Position numbers and translations under genes: made by a program. Under the pieces are notes generated by a model, which ran no database searches, was not told the DNA's origin, and saw only the letters and a program-made list of their open reading frames with translations. Of a stretch of 36,216 nt of DNA, positions 1 through 7,024 are shown one piece after another (position 1 is the first letter of the stretch; each line of letters begins with the position of its first letter). Source of the stretch: Candidatus Gastranaerophilales bacterium (GTDB lineage: Bacteria > Cyanobacteriota > Vampirovibrionia > Gastranaerophilales > Gastranaerophilaceae). Location: assembly GCA_944326535.1 (NCBI GenBank), contig CALVEJ010000014.1, positions 1 to 36,216 on the forward strand. The letters run 5' to 3'.

Positions 1-41
1 AAGCATTATTGTGAATCAGGTATAAATTTTAATTTTATATA

Positions 42-551
42 TTATTTATTCTCACCATTAATCTTTCCGGCTTTATAGATACCGGCACCAACAATACCGA
101 GCGCAGTAAGAACTCCGCTAAGTAAAATTGCTGCATGAGTTTTATTAACTTTTACGTTCTTTGCAAACTCTTTGAGATTTTCTTTCTTCCAAGATATTTC
201 ATGCTGTTCAAAAAGATTATTTATTGCAGGGTTACTAAAGACTTTTTCTCCCAATGCTTCAAAACCCTTTGATAACCCTTTTGATATTTTAGAACCCATT
301 GAAGCAAAAGAATTTTTTAGCTTTGTTAAAATATTTTTGTTTTCTACAACACAAGTTTTGGTGTACTTGGGTCCCCAATATTTTTGATTTGAAAAGGTAC
401 CATAAATCTCTTGCATCTTATTGTGAGCTAAAGCCGCTGCGCCGACTCCTGCAGCGGTAGCTGCAGCATTTGCTGCATGTTTACGTACTTTACCGCCTTT
501 CTTTTTTGGTTGTTCCTGAACAACAACATAATTTTTTGAAATTCCTTCCAT
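42..551 (-). CDS. Hypothetical protein with C-terminal membrane segment
   Basis: I do not recognise a family. From the ATG at 551 the product is 169 residues. A basic stretch (KKKGGKVRKH) is followed by an Ala-rich segment (AANAAATAAGVGAAALAH), then a helical middle and one hydrophobic segment near the C-terminus (HAAILLSGVLTALGIVGAGI) with a short polar tail. It is probably tail-anchored in the inner membrane (inference). The frame also has an upstream GTG at 557, but the Shine-Dalgarno AAAGGA lies only 2 bases from that GTG and 8 from the ATG, so I prefer the ATG. Its composition resembles the lineage-specific membrane proteins on the right side of the window. Confidence 0.7.
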   Translation of the reverse strand: MEGISKNYVVVQEQPKKKGGKVRKHAANAAATAAGVGAAALAHNKMQEIYGTFSNQKYWGPKYTKTCVVENKNILTKLKNSFASMGSKISKGLSKGFEALGEKVFSNPAINNLFEQHEISWKKENLKEFAKNVKVNKTHAAILLSGVLTALGIVGAGIYKAGKINGENK

Positions 552-751
552 CTTCACATTCCTTTCTAATATGTTTTACTTACATATTCATGAAATAAAA
601 TCCTCTCTAAAGATTGACAATGCAGTAATCAAGCTTCATCTATCCTATCCTATTAGGCATTGTGACTGAGTTTTAGGCCATGTCAAATTCGTGTTTACAT
701 TTGTTTACAATTCAAGAATTAAAAGAAAAAAGATATTGTAGTATGCAGAAA

Positions 752-778
752 TTTGTTGGGCAGGTATGCTCAATCGAC
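752..778 (+). repeat. GTTGGGCA/TGCCCAAC hairpin repeat, diverged copy
   Basis: The sequence TTTGTTGGGCAGGTATG matches the copy at 26786-26810, which there forms a perfect 8-bp stem with a GGTA loop. In this copy the right arm has drifted (TGCTCAAT in place of TGCCCAAC), so the hairpin is weakened. It sits just left of the CATCCTGAA inverted repeat. Confidence 0.6.
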
Positions 779-795
779 CCCTACGTATTTAAAAT

Positions 796-910
796 GTCAT
801 CCTGAACTCGTTTCAGGATCTTACAAGATGGGTGATAACAAAACAAGCCTGCAAGATTCTGAACACAGCGTTATCATTGCAGCGATATTTTTTCAACGCT
901 TCAGAATGAC
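796..910 (+). repeat. Inverted intergenic repeat (GTCATCCTGAA ... TTCAGAATGAC)
   Basis: The left arm GTCATCCTGAA (796-806) pairs 10 of 11 bases with the right arm TTCAGAATGAC (900-910). Read as protein the left end gives CHPELVSGS, a string that recurs as a spurious peptide in many bacterial genomes and marks a widespread palindromic intergenic repeat (recollection, not a search). No transposase is nearby, so it is a non-autonomous element. Confidence 0.7.
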
Positions 911-925
911 AGTTCGTAGTTTGAA

Positions 926-953
926 ATTAATCTGGTGTCGCAGCTGCCACCAG
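926..953 (-). repeat. Right border of the modular intergenic repeat, diverged copy 4
   Basis: The plus strand reads TTAATCTGGTGTCGCAGCTG. Its complement matches, with a few changes, the border found at 6033-6055, 10009-10031 and 26821-26845 (core CGACACTAGATTAGAT). Only this border is recognisable here. Confidence 0.55.
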
Positions 954-980
954 CTCTCTTTGTATATGTTATAAGCATAC

Positions 981-1012
981 AAAATAAAAAGCCGCTGTAT
1001 TGATACGCGGCT
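981..1012 (-). terminator. Rho-independent terminator after sepF
   Basis: On the minus strand AGCCGC (1012-1007) pairs with GCGGCT (995-990), with an inner GTAT/ATAC extension, followed by a T-rich run (989-981). It would end the yggS-sepF transcript about 135 bases past the sepF stop. Confidence 0.7.
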
Positions 1013-1147
1013 CTAATTATATCCCCAACTATTCTTATTTGTTATTTCATTGTGTAAGTCTTGTCATAATTTTTGTTCTAAAAATTCTGCACTTCATCAA
1101 CCTTGTTCACATGGAGCATTCCTTTCAGTCAGCTCGCACAAAATCCG

Positions 1148-1633
1148 CTACTGAGGCTGATTCCACAAAGCATCTCTAATAAATTTGCTTTTTTGTGATT
1201 CAGAACTCAATGCAACATTGCTCGGTGTGAAAATAAATACGCTGTCACCGATTTTTTGTTGATTACCGTTCAATGCATGAGTAGCACCGCAAAGGAAATC
1301 AACTATTCTCATAGCCTGATCTTTGTCAAGCAAATGAAGATTCAAAATAACTGTTTTTTTGTCTTTGAGCTGTTTAACAATAGACACAGATTCTTCATAT
1401 GAACGAGGTTCTGATACAACAACTTCATAACCTCTAAATCCCGGATGGCTGACTACATTTGAAGCCTGAGATTGATTTGATTTTGAAGAATACATAGGTT
1501 CCAAAGCCAGATTGTCAGAAACAGGATATTCATCCATTTCGCTAGCCATATCCTCAAATATGTCATCTCTGCTTTCAAAGCCTGATGTTAAAAAGCCTAC
1601 TATAGATTTAATTTTGTCTGAAACGCCTGCCAA
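1148..1633 (-). CDS. sepF: Cell division protein SepF
   Basis: SepF binds the C-terminal tail of FtsZ and anchors the Z-ring to the membrane in bacteria such as Cyanobacteria and Firmicutes. The protein has 161 residues. The first ~12 residues (AGVSDKIKSIVGFL) fit the amphipathic membrane-targeting helix. A variable acidic linker follows, then the SepF core: EPRSYEES, VILNLHLLDKDQAMRIVDFL and a later QKIGDSVFIFTPSNV, matching the family pattern of a conserved PRSYEEA and a DxxxARRxVDFLxG helix. The start is a TTG with a strong Shine-Dalgarno (GGAGGAG, 6 bases upstream); no better ATG exists. It lies 20 bases downstream of yggS, an order also seen in Cyanobacteria and Gram-positives. Confidence 0.95.
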   Translation of the reverse strand: MAGVSDKIKSIVGFLTSGFESRDDIFEDMASEMDEYPVSDNLALEPMYSSKSNQSQASNVVSHPGFRGYEVVVSEPRSYEESVSIVKQLKDKKTVILNLHLLDKDQAMRIVDFLCGATHALNGNQQKIGDSVFIFTPSNVALSSESQKSKFIRDALWNQPQ

Positions 1634-1653
1634 TTTTTTCTCCTCCCGATATT

Positions 1654-2310
1654 TTACAAAAATAACTTTCTTCCAATTCTTATCATTGTTGAACCATGTT
1701 CCAACGCTATTTTATAATCACCGCTCATCCCCATAGACAACTCTTTCAACTCAAACGAAAAATCTTTTTCAAGCTGTTTTTTTAACTCTCTCATTTCCTC
1801 AAACAACCTGTGCAACTCTTCTTCCGGCGCTATCGGAGCAATATTCATCAAGCCGTCTACTCTGATTCCGTCAAGAGAAATTATCTGGGAAAAATCTCTT
1901 TTCAGTTCATCAACATCAAATCCTGACTTTGCCTCCTCTTTCGCATTGTTGACTTGCAAAAGTACTTTTTGAACAATACCCTGACGATTAGCCTCTTGCG
2001 AAATCATTTGAGCAAGCTTCAAAGAGTCAACGGACTGAATCAAATCAAAATTTCCAACAGCCTTTTTCACTTTGTTGGATTGCAAATGTCCTATAAGGTG
2101 AAATCTTGAATTTTGTTTAACATCCTCGGGAAGCCTTGAAATTTTGTTCAAAGCATCCTGAACTCTGTTTTCTCCAAAATCTCTCAAGCCGTCATTGTAT
2201 GCTTCCACAAGCTTTGTTTCGTCAAAATATTTTGTAACAGCGATTATTCTAGGTTTATAAGGTACAATTTCTTTTCTCAGCTCAGACAAGTTATATTCAA
2301 CTGTATTCAT
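1654..2310 (-). CDS. yggS: YggS/PROSC-family pyridoxal phosphate homeostasis protein
   Basis: A PLP-binding, fold-III TIM-barrel protein that buffers cellular pyridoxal phosphate; no catalytic reaction is established (PipY in Cyanobacteria). Conserved blocks are IIAVTKYF with the PLP lysine, GENRVQDALNKI, FHLIGHLQSNKVKKAV, LLQVNNAKEEAKSGF and the C-terminal phosphate-binding MGMSGDYKIALEHGSTMIRIG. The frame is open to a TTG at 2358, but a promoter places the transcript start near 2362, which would leave that TTG almost without a leader. The ATG at 2310 gives MNTVEYNLSELRKEI, aligning with the usual family N-terminus; ATGs at 2343 and 2328 are alternatives. First gene of the yggS-sepF unit. 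Confidence 0.93.
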   Translation of the reverse strand: MNTVEYNLSELRKEIVPYKPRIIAVTKYFDETKLVEAYNDGLRDFGENRVQDALNKISRLPEDVKQNSRFHLIGHLQSNKVKKAVGNFDLIQSVDSLKLAQMISQEANRQGIVQKVLLQVNNAKEEAKSGFDVDELKRDFSQIISLDGIRVDGLMNIAPIAPEEELHRLFEEMRELKKQLEKDFSFELKELSMGMSGDYKIALEHGSTMIRIGRKLFL

Positions 2311-2368
2311 TTGAATTTTAACCCTCATCCCAAGAAAATCCATATCGCAGTAATGCAATACTCCCTAA

Positions 2369-2397
2369 ATTATAAAACATATGCGGATTTTAGACAA
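2369..2397 (-). promoter_or_regulatory. Sigma-70-type promoter for yggS-sepF
   Basis: On the minus strand the -35 TTGTCT (2397-2392) is followed after 17 bases by a consensus -10 TATAAT (2374-2369). The expected start of transcription is near 2362, so translation of yggS most likely begins at one of the downstream ATGs. Confidence 0.7.
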
Positions 2398-2521
2398 ACT
2401 ATTGATAATTATTGCAATACCCATTTTAAACAAAACCGTTCAAAACCCATGCATGCCATGGTTTTTGACATGTTTTATCAAAGAAGCATCTTCTTAACAT
2501 TTCTTAATATTTCAGATCTTA

Positions 2522-2551
2522 AAAAGGACACTCTGTTCAAAGTGTCCTTTT
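2522..2551. terminator. Bidirectional hairpin terminator
   Basis: AAAAGGACACT (2522-2532) pairs perfectly with AGTGTCCTTTT (2541-2551) around an 8-base loop. The terminal A/T tracts give a T-run on both strands. It ends transcription of the minus-strand gene at 2581-2898 and separates it from yggS. Confidence 0.85.
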
Positions 2552-2580
2552 AAAAAGATTATTAACAATTTATCAACAAA

Positions 2581-2898
2581 TTATAGATCATCTATTGAAT
2601 TATACATAGGAATATCGTGATCAGCAAAAGAATGTGGTCTGTCTACCGCAGGATCAAGGAAGTTTTCCAAAACATACCAGCCGAAGTTTTTACGTGCATA
2701 ATTTTCTTCTTTAGCCGGTATAGGAGTAGATGGGTCTTTTGTTTTTACATCTATTATTCTTGACATTTCTTTGGAATATCCGGCATTATGAATAAATTCC
2801 GGAGAAGTAGTATCTTTTACCGTAATCTCAGCATTTGCACATGCCGGAACAAGCATCAAAACGCCGGTCAATACCAAATATTTTTTCAAGTTATTCAT
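2581..2898 (-). CDS. Small exported protein, unknown function
   Basis: 105 residues. The N-terminus is a signal peptide: basic NNLKK, hydrophobic YLVLTGVLMLVPA, then CANAE. Signal peptidase I cleavage after ANA is likely; a lipoprotein reading at VPAC is possible but the Pro before Ala makes the lipobox poor. The mature part is polar and contains YSKEMSRIIDVKTKDPSTPI and NFGWYVLENFLDP, with no domain I know. The start is supported by GAGGA 7 bases upstream of the ATG. It stands as a single gene with its own terminator. Confidence 0.8.
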   Translation of the reverse strand: MNNLKKYLVLTGVLMLVPACANAEITVKDTTSPEFIHNAGYSKEMSRIIDVKTKDPSTPIPAKEENYARKNFGWYVLENFLDPAVDRPHSFADHDIPMYNSIDDL

Positions 2899-2991
2899 TG
2901 ATAATCCTCACTTATTATATTTACGTATATATTATATTATTTTTTTTAAATAGGCAAATCATTTATTATAAGTATTCATTTCCAAATATTA

Positions 2992-4044
2992 TTAGTTTTC
3001 GGAATTAATAATATTAAGAAGCTCTGACATAAGCTCTTTTTCAGGAACTTTTTTTATTATTTCACCTTTTTTAAAGATATATCCTTCTTTTATAGCACCG
3101 GCAACCCCGTAATCAGCATGTTTTGCTTCTCCCGGACCGTTAACCGGACAGCCCATTACAGCGATGGTGAGGGGTTTATCTACATCTTTCAATGCTTCTT
3201 CAACCCTTTTGGCAAGACCTATCAAGTCTATCTGGCATCTTCCGCAAGTTGGGCATGATACAAAGTTTATACCTTTCTGCCTCAAATCAAGAGATTTTAA
3301 AATAGAATAACCCGCATGCACTTCTTCTACAGGATTTTCTGTAAGAGACACTCTTATAGTATCGCCAATACCTTCTGCGAGCAGAGTACCAAGACCGACA
3401 GAAGACTTCACCAGCCCTCCCTTAAGTGTACCTGACTCAGTAACACCGAGATGAAGAGGATAATCTGATTTTTGAGCCATCATCCTGTATGCTTCTATTG
3501 TAGAAAGCACGCTGCTTGATTTCAAAGAAATTTTTATTTTATCAAAGCTGTTATCCTCAAGAATTTTTATATGATGCATAGCACTCATAACCATTTTTTC
3601 AGAAAGCGGAATATCAAGTGCTGCTATGTTTTTTTCCAGAGACCCCGCATTTATACCTATTCTGATAGGAACATTATTGGTTTTTGCAAGATCTACAACT
3701 TTTTTTACGTTTTCATCACGCCCTATGTTTCCGGGATTTAGCCTTAAAGCATCAATACCGTTTTCTATACACTGAATAGCAAGGCGGTAATCAAAATGTA
3801 TATCCGCAATAACAGGAATTTGAACCTGTTTTTTGATATCTTTTATTGCAGCCGCTGCATCTTTATTCAAAACAGCCAGTCTGATAAGTTCACATCCGGC
3901 ATCTTGCAATTCTTTAATCTGTGCAACCGTTTTTTCTACATCACGGGTGTCCGTATTGCACATAGATTGCACGGAAATCGGTGCATCTCCGCCGATTTTT
4001 ACATCACCAATTTGTATTTGTTTTGAAAATCTTCTTTTTATCAT
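2992..4044 (-). CDS. ispG: 4-hydroxy-3-methylbut-2-enyl-diphosphate synthase IspG (GcpE)
   Basis: IspG converts MEcPP to HMBPP in the methylerythritol phosphate route to isoprenoids, using a [4Fe-4S] cluster and an electron donor such as flavodoxin or ferredoxin. The protein has 350 residues, the size of the compact bacterial form. The TIM barrel begins with SVQSMCNTDTRD. The C-terminal cluster domain shows CPTCGRCQIDL and MGCPVNGPGEAKHADYG, which hold the cluster cysteines and the conserved Asn-Gly-Pro-Gly-Glu loop. No strong Shine-Dalgarno is visible; a TAAAAT lies exactly 6 bases before the ATG, suggesting a leaderless transcript, although read-through from the hydrolase gene 33 bases upstream is also possible. 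Confidence 0.97.
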   Translation of the reverse strand: MIKRRFSKQIQIGDVKIGGDAPISVQSMCNTDTRDVEKTVAQIKELQDAGCELIRLAVLNKDAAAAIKDIKKQVQIPVIADIHFDYRLAIQCIENGIDALRLNPGNIGRDENVKKVVDLAKTNNVPIRIGINAGSLEKNIAALDIPLSEKMVMSAMHHIKILEDNSFDKIKISLKSSSVLSTIEAYRMMAQKSDYPLHLGVTESGTLKGGLVKSSVGLGTLLAEGIGDTIRVSLTENPVEEVHAGYSILKSLDLRQKGINFVSCPTCGRCQIDLIGLAKRVEEALKDVDKPLTIAVMGCPVNGPGEAKHADYGVAGAIKEGYIFKKGEIIKKVPEKELMSELLNIINSEN

Positions 4045-4077
4045 GCTCTAATTTTAGCACTAATAAATAAAAGAATG

Positions 4078-5064
4078 TTAATATTTTCTATTGCCGGCAA
4101 TCACAAAGTTTTTCAACACACAACAAATTATATCCAGTGTTTTTTGTGTTTGAGGTGTATCATAAAGAGCATTAAGCATCAAAAAGTCATGAATGGTGCC
4201 GTTTACTCTTATATTTAAAACATCAACATTTGCCATATCAAGTTTTCGGGCATAAGCTTCACCTTCATCTCTTAAAACATCATTTTCATCCGTAACAATC
4301 AACGCAGGCGGAAGCCCCTCAAGATCGTCTGTTTCCGCTTTTAACGGAGAGATATAAGGATCATTTCTCAGCGCTTTTTCAGGTACATAAGCATCCCAAA
4401 ACCATTCCATTGCTTTTTTTGAAAGCCATGGACCGTCTTTAAAATCATCATAAGACTGTGTATCCATATCTGCATTTGTCACTGGATATAACAGACACTG
4501 AAAAGAAATATCGGGTCCGTTTTGTTTTTTTGCCATCAATGCAGCAGCTGCTGCCATATTTGCTCCGGCGCTGTCACCGGCAATAACTATTCTCTTTTCA
4601 TCTATATTAAAATCCTTCGAATTTTCAAATATATAGCAGAGTGCAGCATATATCTGATTCAAAGCAACAGGAAACTGCGCTTCGGGGGATCTGGAGTATT
4701 CCGGAAAAACCACAACAGAATTTGTTTTACGTGATATTGTTCGGATTAGCATATCATGTGTATTTGCACTGCCCAGTATCCAGCCTCCGCCATGTATATA
4801 AAAAACTGCGGGCAGTTTTTCTTTTGTATTTTGAGGTTTGATTATTCTTAGCTGTATATTTCCTGCATCTTTTGTAAAAATATTTACATCCGAGGCTTCC
4901 GCATCTATAGTTTTATGTGATTTTGACTGTAAGTCTTCCAGAAAATCCCGTGCTTCTTTCGGTGTCATCTTATAAAGAGGTTCTGAAGCGTTGCTTTCCA
5001 ATTCTGAAATAAATTCTTCTGTCTTTGTTCCGAGATTCGGCAGTTTTGAATTTGGTGATGACAT
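4078..5064 (-). CDS. Alpha/beta hydrolase, hormone-sensitive-lipase family esterase
   Basis: A 328-residue serine hydrolase expected to cleave carboxylic esters; the substrate cannot be told from sequence. The HSL signature is complete: HGGGW (91-95) forms the oxyanion hole, GDSAG (163-167) holds the nucleophile Ser165, DVLRDEG gives Asp262 and IHDF gives His292. No signal peptide is seen, so it is cytoplasmic. A cap helix region occupies roughly residues 1-60, as in bacterial HSL enzymes. The start has AAGGAG 7 bases upstream. Its stop lies 33 bases before ispG on the same strand. Confidence 0.92.
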   Translation of the reverse strand: MSSPNSKLPNLGTKTEEFISELESNASEPLYKMTPKEARDFLEDLQSKSHKTIDAEASDVNIFTKDAGNIQLRIIKPQNTKEKLPAVFYIHGGGWILGSANTHDMLIRTISRKTNSVVVFPEYSRSPEAQFPVALNQIYAALCYIFENSKDFNIDEKRIVIAGDSAGANMAAAAALMAKKQNGPDISFQCLLYPVTNADMDTQSYDDFKDGPWLSKKAMEWFWDAYVPEKALRNDPYISPLKAETDDLEGLPPALIVTDENDVLRDEGEAYARKLDMANVDVLNIRVNGTIHDFLMLNALYDTPQTQKTLDIICCVLKNFVIAGNRKY

Positions 5065-5148
5065 AACTTTGCTCCTTTCAGAAAATTGTGTTTAAAAATT
5101 ATCTGAAATTTTTAGATTTTTCATCGGAAGAAAGTATAAATTTTGTAT

Positions 5149-5160
5149 TATAATTTTTTT
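5149..5160 (+). promoter_or_regulatory. -10 box placed for a leaderless transcript
   Basis: TATAAT (5149-5154) is followed by exactly six T residues and then the ATG at 5161, so transcription would begin at or next to the start codon. No Shine-Dalgarno is present. No clear -35 is seen 17 bases upstream. Confidence 0.5.
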
Positions 5161-5850
5161 ATGAGCAATTTTAATTTTCTAAAACGTGTCAACGAAAATC
5201 TCTTTATAATTGCATATGAGGCGGAGAAATTATTTCGGGATGAATATTTTGAACAATGTATAACCCAGACAAGAAGGCTGGCTGAAAACCTCTGCCGTGA
5301 TGTAGTAGGCGAAAGATCACAGTCATGTGAATCATTTGACAACATGCTTGAACTTTTAAAAGACACGCCTGCTCAAAATGACTTTGAAAAAGAATTTATA
5401 GAAGATTTGTATTTTTTAAAAAAAGCGGGAAATGAATCTGTTCATTCCATCCATGTAAAACAGGACGGAAATCTTGCTCTGGAATGTATGCACAGGGCAT
5501 TTGAAGCTGCATTAAATTATGCTGTTTTCAAAAAAGGGCTGGATTCAAAATATCTTCAGCAGCAATTTGATGACGAACTGCTTGCAACCGGCAGAAAAAA
5601 GGCGAAATCAAGTCTTGCGGAAAAATATGACGAAGAAAAGAAAAACACAGCTAAAAAACGAAAAAACACAAAAAAATATAAACGCAAAAACAAAAACCTT
5701 GATTATGAAGAAGAAAATACAAATGATTCCGAACCTATAAACAAAAGCACTCCCAAAGAAGGTAAAAAACCGTTGTGGAGAGAAGTTGCTGAAACAATAG
5801 CTGCCGGATTGATTATTGCAGTTGTATATTTTCTTATATTTAACAAATAA
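5161..5850 (+). CDS. DUF4145-like helical protein with C-terminal membrane anchor
   Basis: From the ATG at 5161 the protein has 229 residues. Residues ~1-130 form a helical domain (FNFLKRVNENLF, AEKLFRDEYFEQCITQTRRLAENLCRDVV, FLKKAGNESVHS) that resembles the DUF4145 / HEPN-like helical bundles found alone or attached to restriction enzymes. A long Lys-rich charged linker follows (~150-210), then one transmembrane segment close to the C-terminus (ETIAAGLIIAVVYFLIF). It is likely tail-anchored with the bundle in the cytoplasm (inference). A TTG at 5143 could extend the frame by six residues, but it overlaps the -10 box. The assignment to DUF4145 is by pattern only. Confidence 0.75.
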   Translation: MSNFNFLKRVNENLFIIAYEAEKLFRDEYFEQCITQTRRLAENLCRDVVGERSQSCESFDNMLELLKDTPAQNDFEKEFIEDLYFLKKAGNESVHSIHVKQDGNLALECMHRAFEAALNYAVFKKGLDSKYLQQQFDDELLATGRKKAKSSLAEKYDEEKKNTAKKRKNTKKYKRKNKNLDYEEENTNDSEPINKSTPKEGKKPLWREVAETIAAGLIIAVVYFLIFNK

Positions 5851-6055
5851 TTTGTCCGAGAAAATTTTGCGATAAGGAACGTGAGCAAAATTTTTGAGTG
5901 TCATTTGAAAAGGTGAGCAGGTGCCGGCTGCGTTGAGCGGAATCAGACCGGCACGCCGTGGGCGAAGCCTCCAGTGCCGCTACGAAGGAAAACGATGAGT
6001 TTTCCGTAGTGTCTGATTACAAGACAGCCGGCGGCAACTGCGACACTAGATTAGA
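5851..6055 (+). repeat. Modular intergenic repeat, copy 1 (long form)
   Basis: Fills the whole gap between two convergent genes, touching both stop codons. The left module is an inverted repeat AAAATTTTGC (5861-5870) / GCAAAATTTT (5885-5894), followed by TGAGTGTCATTTGAAAAGG. A nested hairpin follows: GCCGGCTG (5923-5930) with CAGCCGGC (6025-6032), ATCAGAC (5942-5948) with GTCTGAT (6011-6017), and an inner GGAAAAC/GTTTTCC. The right border is GCAACTGCGACACTAGATTA. GTGCCGG (5921-5927) could instead pair with CCGGCAC (5948-5954). It probably also serves as a transcription stop for both genes (inference). Confidence 0.8.
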
Positions 6056-6958
6056 TTATTTTATATGCTTTTTCAAATCATATCTCAAATCAGACAACGG
6101 ACCGTTGTTTGGCGCCATAAAGTTGTCATAATATTTTTTTGCATATGTAAAAGGAAATCTCGGTATCCAGCCTAATTTTACAAAAACAGAAATTCCGTCA
6201 GCACCCTGAGAAAACATAAGTTCGTCTATTGTCTGTTCATAGGCAGGCGAAATAGATGAAATAATCTTCAATATATAATCTGCTGCGGTAAGAGTGTAAT
6301 ATCCAGAAAACACACCCGTATTGGAAACAAGATGTGTAACCTTAAATTCCTTATTGTTTATAGTAACTTTCTTTACGCCTTCAGGAAGTTCTATATCTTC
6401 TGCTGTCATTCTTTCAATTTGGTACCATTCTCCCTCATATTTGAGTCTTAATGTGTGTAAATCAGGCATATATATGTCATCAAATTCATTTTTGAGAAGA
6501 ATTTCACCATTTTTATTGACAATGCCGTATTTGTACTTTTTACAAGTCAAAAACATTTCGCCAAACATTGGTTCTATCATACTGTATTCAGCAGGAATAA
6601 CAGCATTACCCTTGTCATCATATAATCCGTAATCCTTGTCATTTCCGAGTTTTACATATTTTCCGAGCACTCTGTCAACATGACGGTATTTTGGTTTTAT
6701 AAGAATATTTCCGCTGCTGTCCATCAAACCAAACCGGCTGCCTTTTTGAATAATCCAGGCAGACTCACCGAGACGGATAAGTTTTTTGTATTGTGCATCG
6801 ACAACAATATTTCCCGCCTTATCTTTTAAGCCGAAATTTCCCTCATCAGAAAACACAACCATATCCGACACTTTATAAGTCGTTGATGTTTCCTGTGCGG
6901 CGTATGCTCCGTTTTGCAATAACAGTATTAACCCGATAAAAACCAAAATCTTCTTCAT
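6056..6958 (-). CDS. Secreted WG-repeat protein
   Basis: 300 residues with a signal peptide (KKILVFIGLILLLQNGAYA, cleavage near residue 20). Four WG-type repeats follow in residues ~35-180: NFGLKDKAGNIVVDAQY, RFGLMDSSGNILIKPKY, DYGLYDDKGNAVIPAEY and KYGIVNKNGEILLKNEF. These match the WG repeat (W/F-G-hydrophobic-hydrophobic-D-x-x-G), a beta motif usually found in exported proteins of unknown role. The remaining ~110 residues are not recognised. No Shine-Dalgarno is seen; a TATTAT lies six bases before the ATG, so the message may be leaderless. It is divergent from the AsmA-like gene. Confidence 0.85.
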   Translation of the reverse strand: MKKILVFIGLILLLQNGAYAAQETSTTYKVSDMVVFSDEGNFGLKDKAGNIVVDAQYKKLIRLGESAWIIQKGSRFGLMDSSGNILIKPKYRHVDRVLGKYVKLGNDKDYGLYDDKGNAVIPAEYSMIEPMFGEMFLTCKKYKYGIVNKNGEILLKNEFDDIYMPDLHTLRLKYEGEWYQIERMTAEDIELPEGVKKVTINNKEFKVTHLVSNTGVFSGYYTLTAADYILKIISSISPAYEQTIDELMFSQGADGISVFVKLGWIPRFPFTYAKKYYDNFMAPNNGPLSDLRYDLKKHIK

Positions 6959-6996
6959 AAAAAGATAATATCATAAATGTCCGGATTAATGTATTA

Positions 6997-7015
6997 TGAT
7001 ATAATTTTTTTGAGG
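6997..7015 (+). promoter_or_regulatory. -10 box and ribosome binding site of the AsmA-like gene
   Basis: A TATAAT lies at about 6999-7004 and GAGGA at 7011-7015. The GAGGA is 9 bases before the ATG at 7025 and 5 before a competing ATG at 7021. The latter opens a six-codon frame (MNVFGK, stop at 7041) overlapping the real start, so a minor upstream-peptide effect is possible. Confidence 0.45.
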
Positions 7016-7024
7016 AATTAATGA

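Larger units (their letters stand above)
552..1147. other. Intergenic region made largely of repeats
   Basis: About 600 bases without a credible gene. A plus-strand frame at 753-974 is produced by repeat sequence: a GTTGGGCA hairpin copy, a CATCCTGAA inverted repeat and a border of the modular repeat family. A terminator for the minus-strand yggS-sepF unit lies at 981-1012. I see nothing further in 552-740 or 1013-1147. Confidence 0.6.

Noticed and set aside
753-974. 73-codon plus-strand frame (LGRYAQ... CHPELVSGS...)
   Set aside because: Its whole length is made of three repeat types, it lacks a ribosome binding site and has no protein-like composition.
2311-2553. Plus-strand frame opposite the yggS promoter
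   Set aside because: It overlaps a consensus promoter and a bidirectional terminator of the opposite strand and has no ribosome binding site.
5161-5850. Part of a restriction or defence system because of the DUF4145-like domain
   Set aside because: No restriction, methylase or other defence gene is adjacent, and the domain call is only by pattern.
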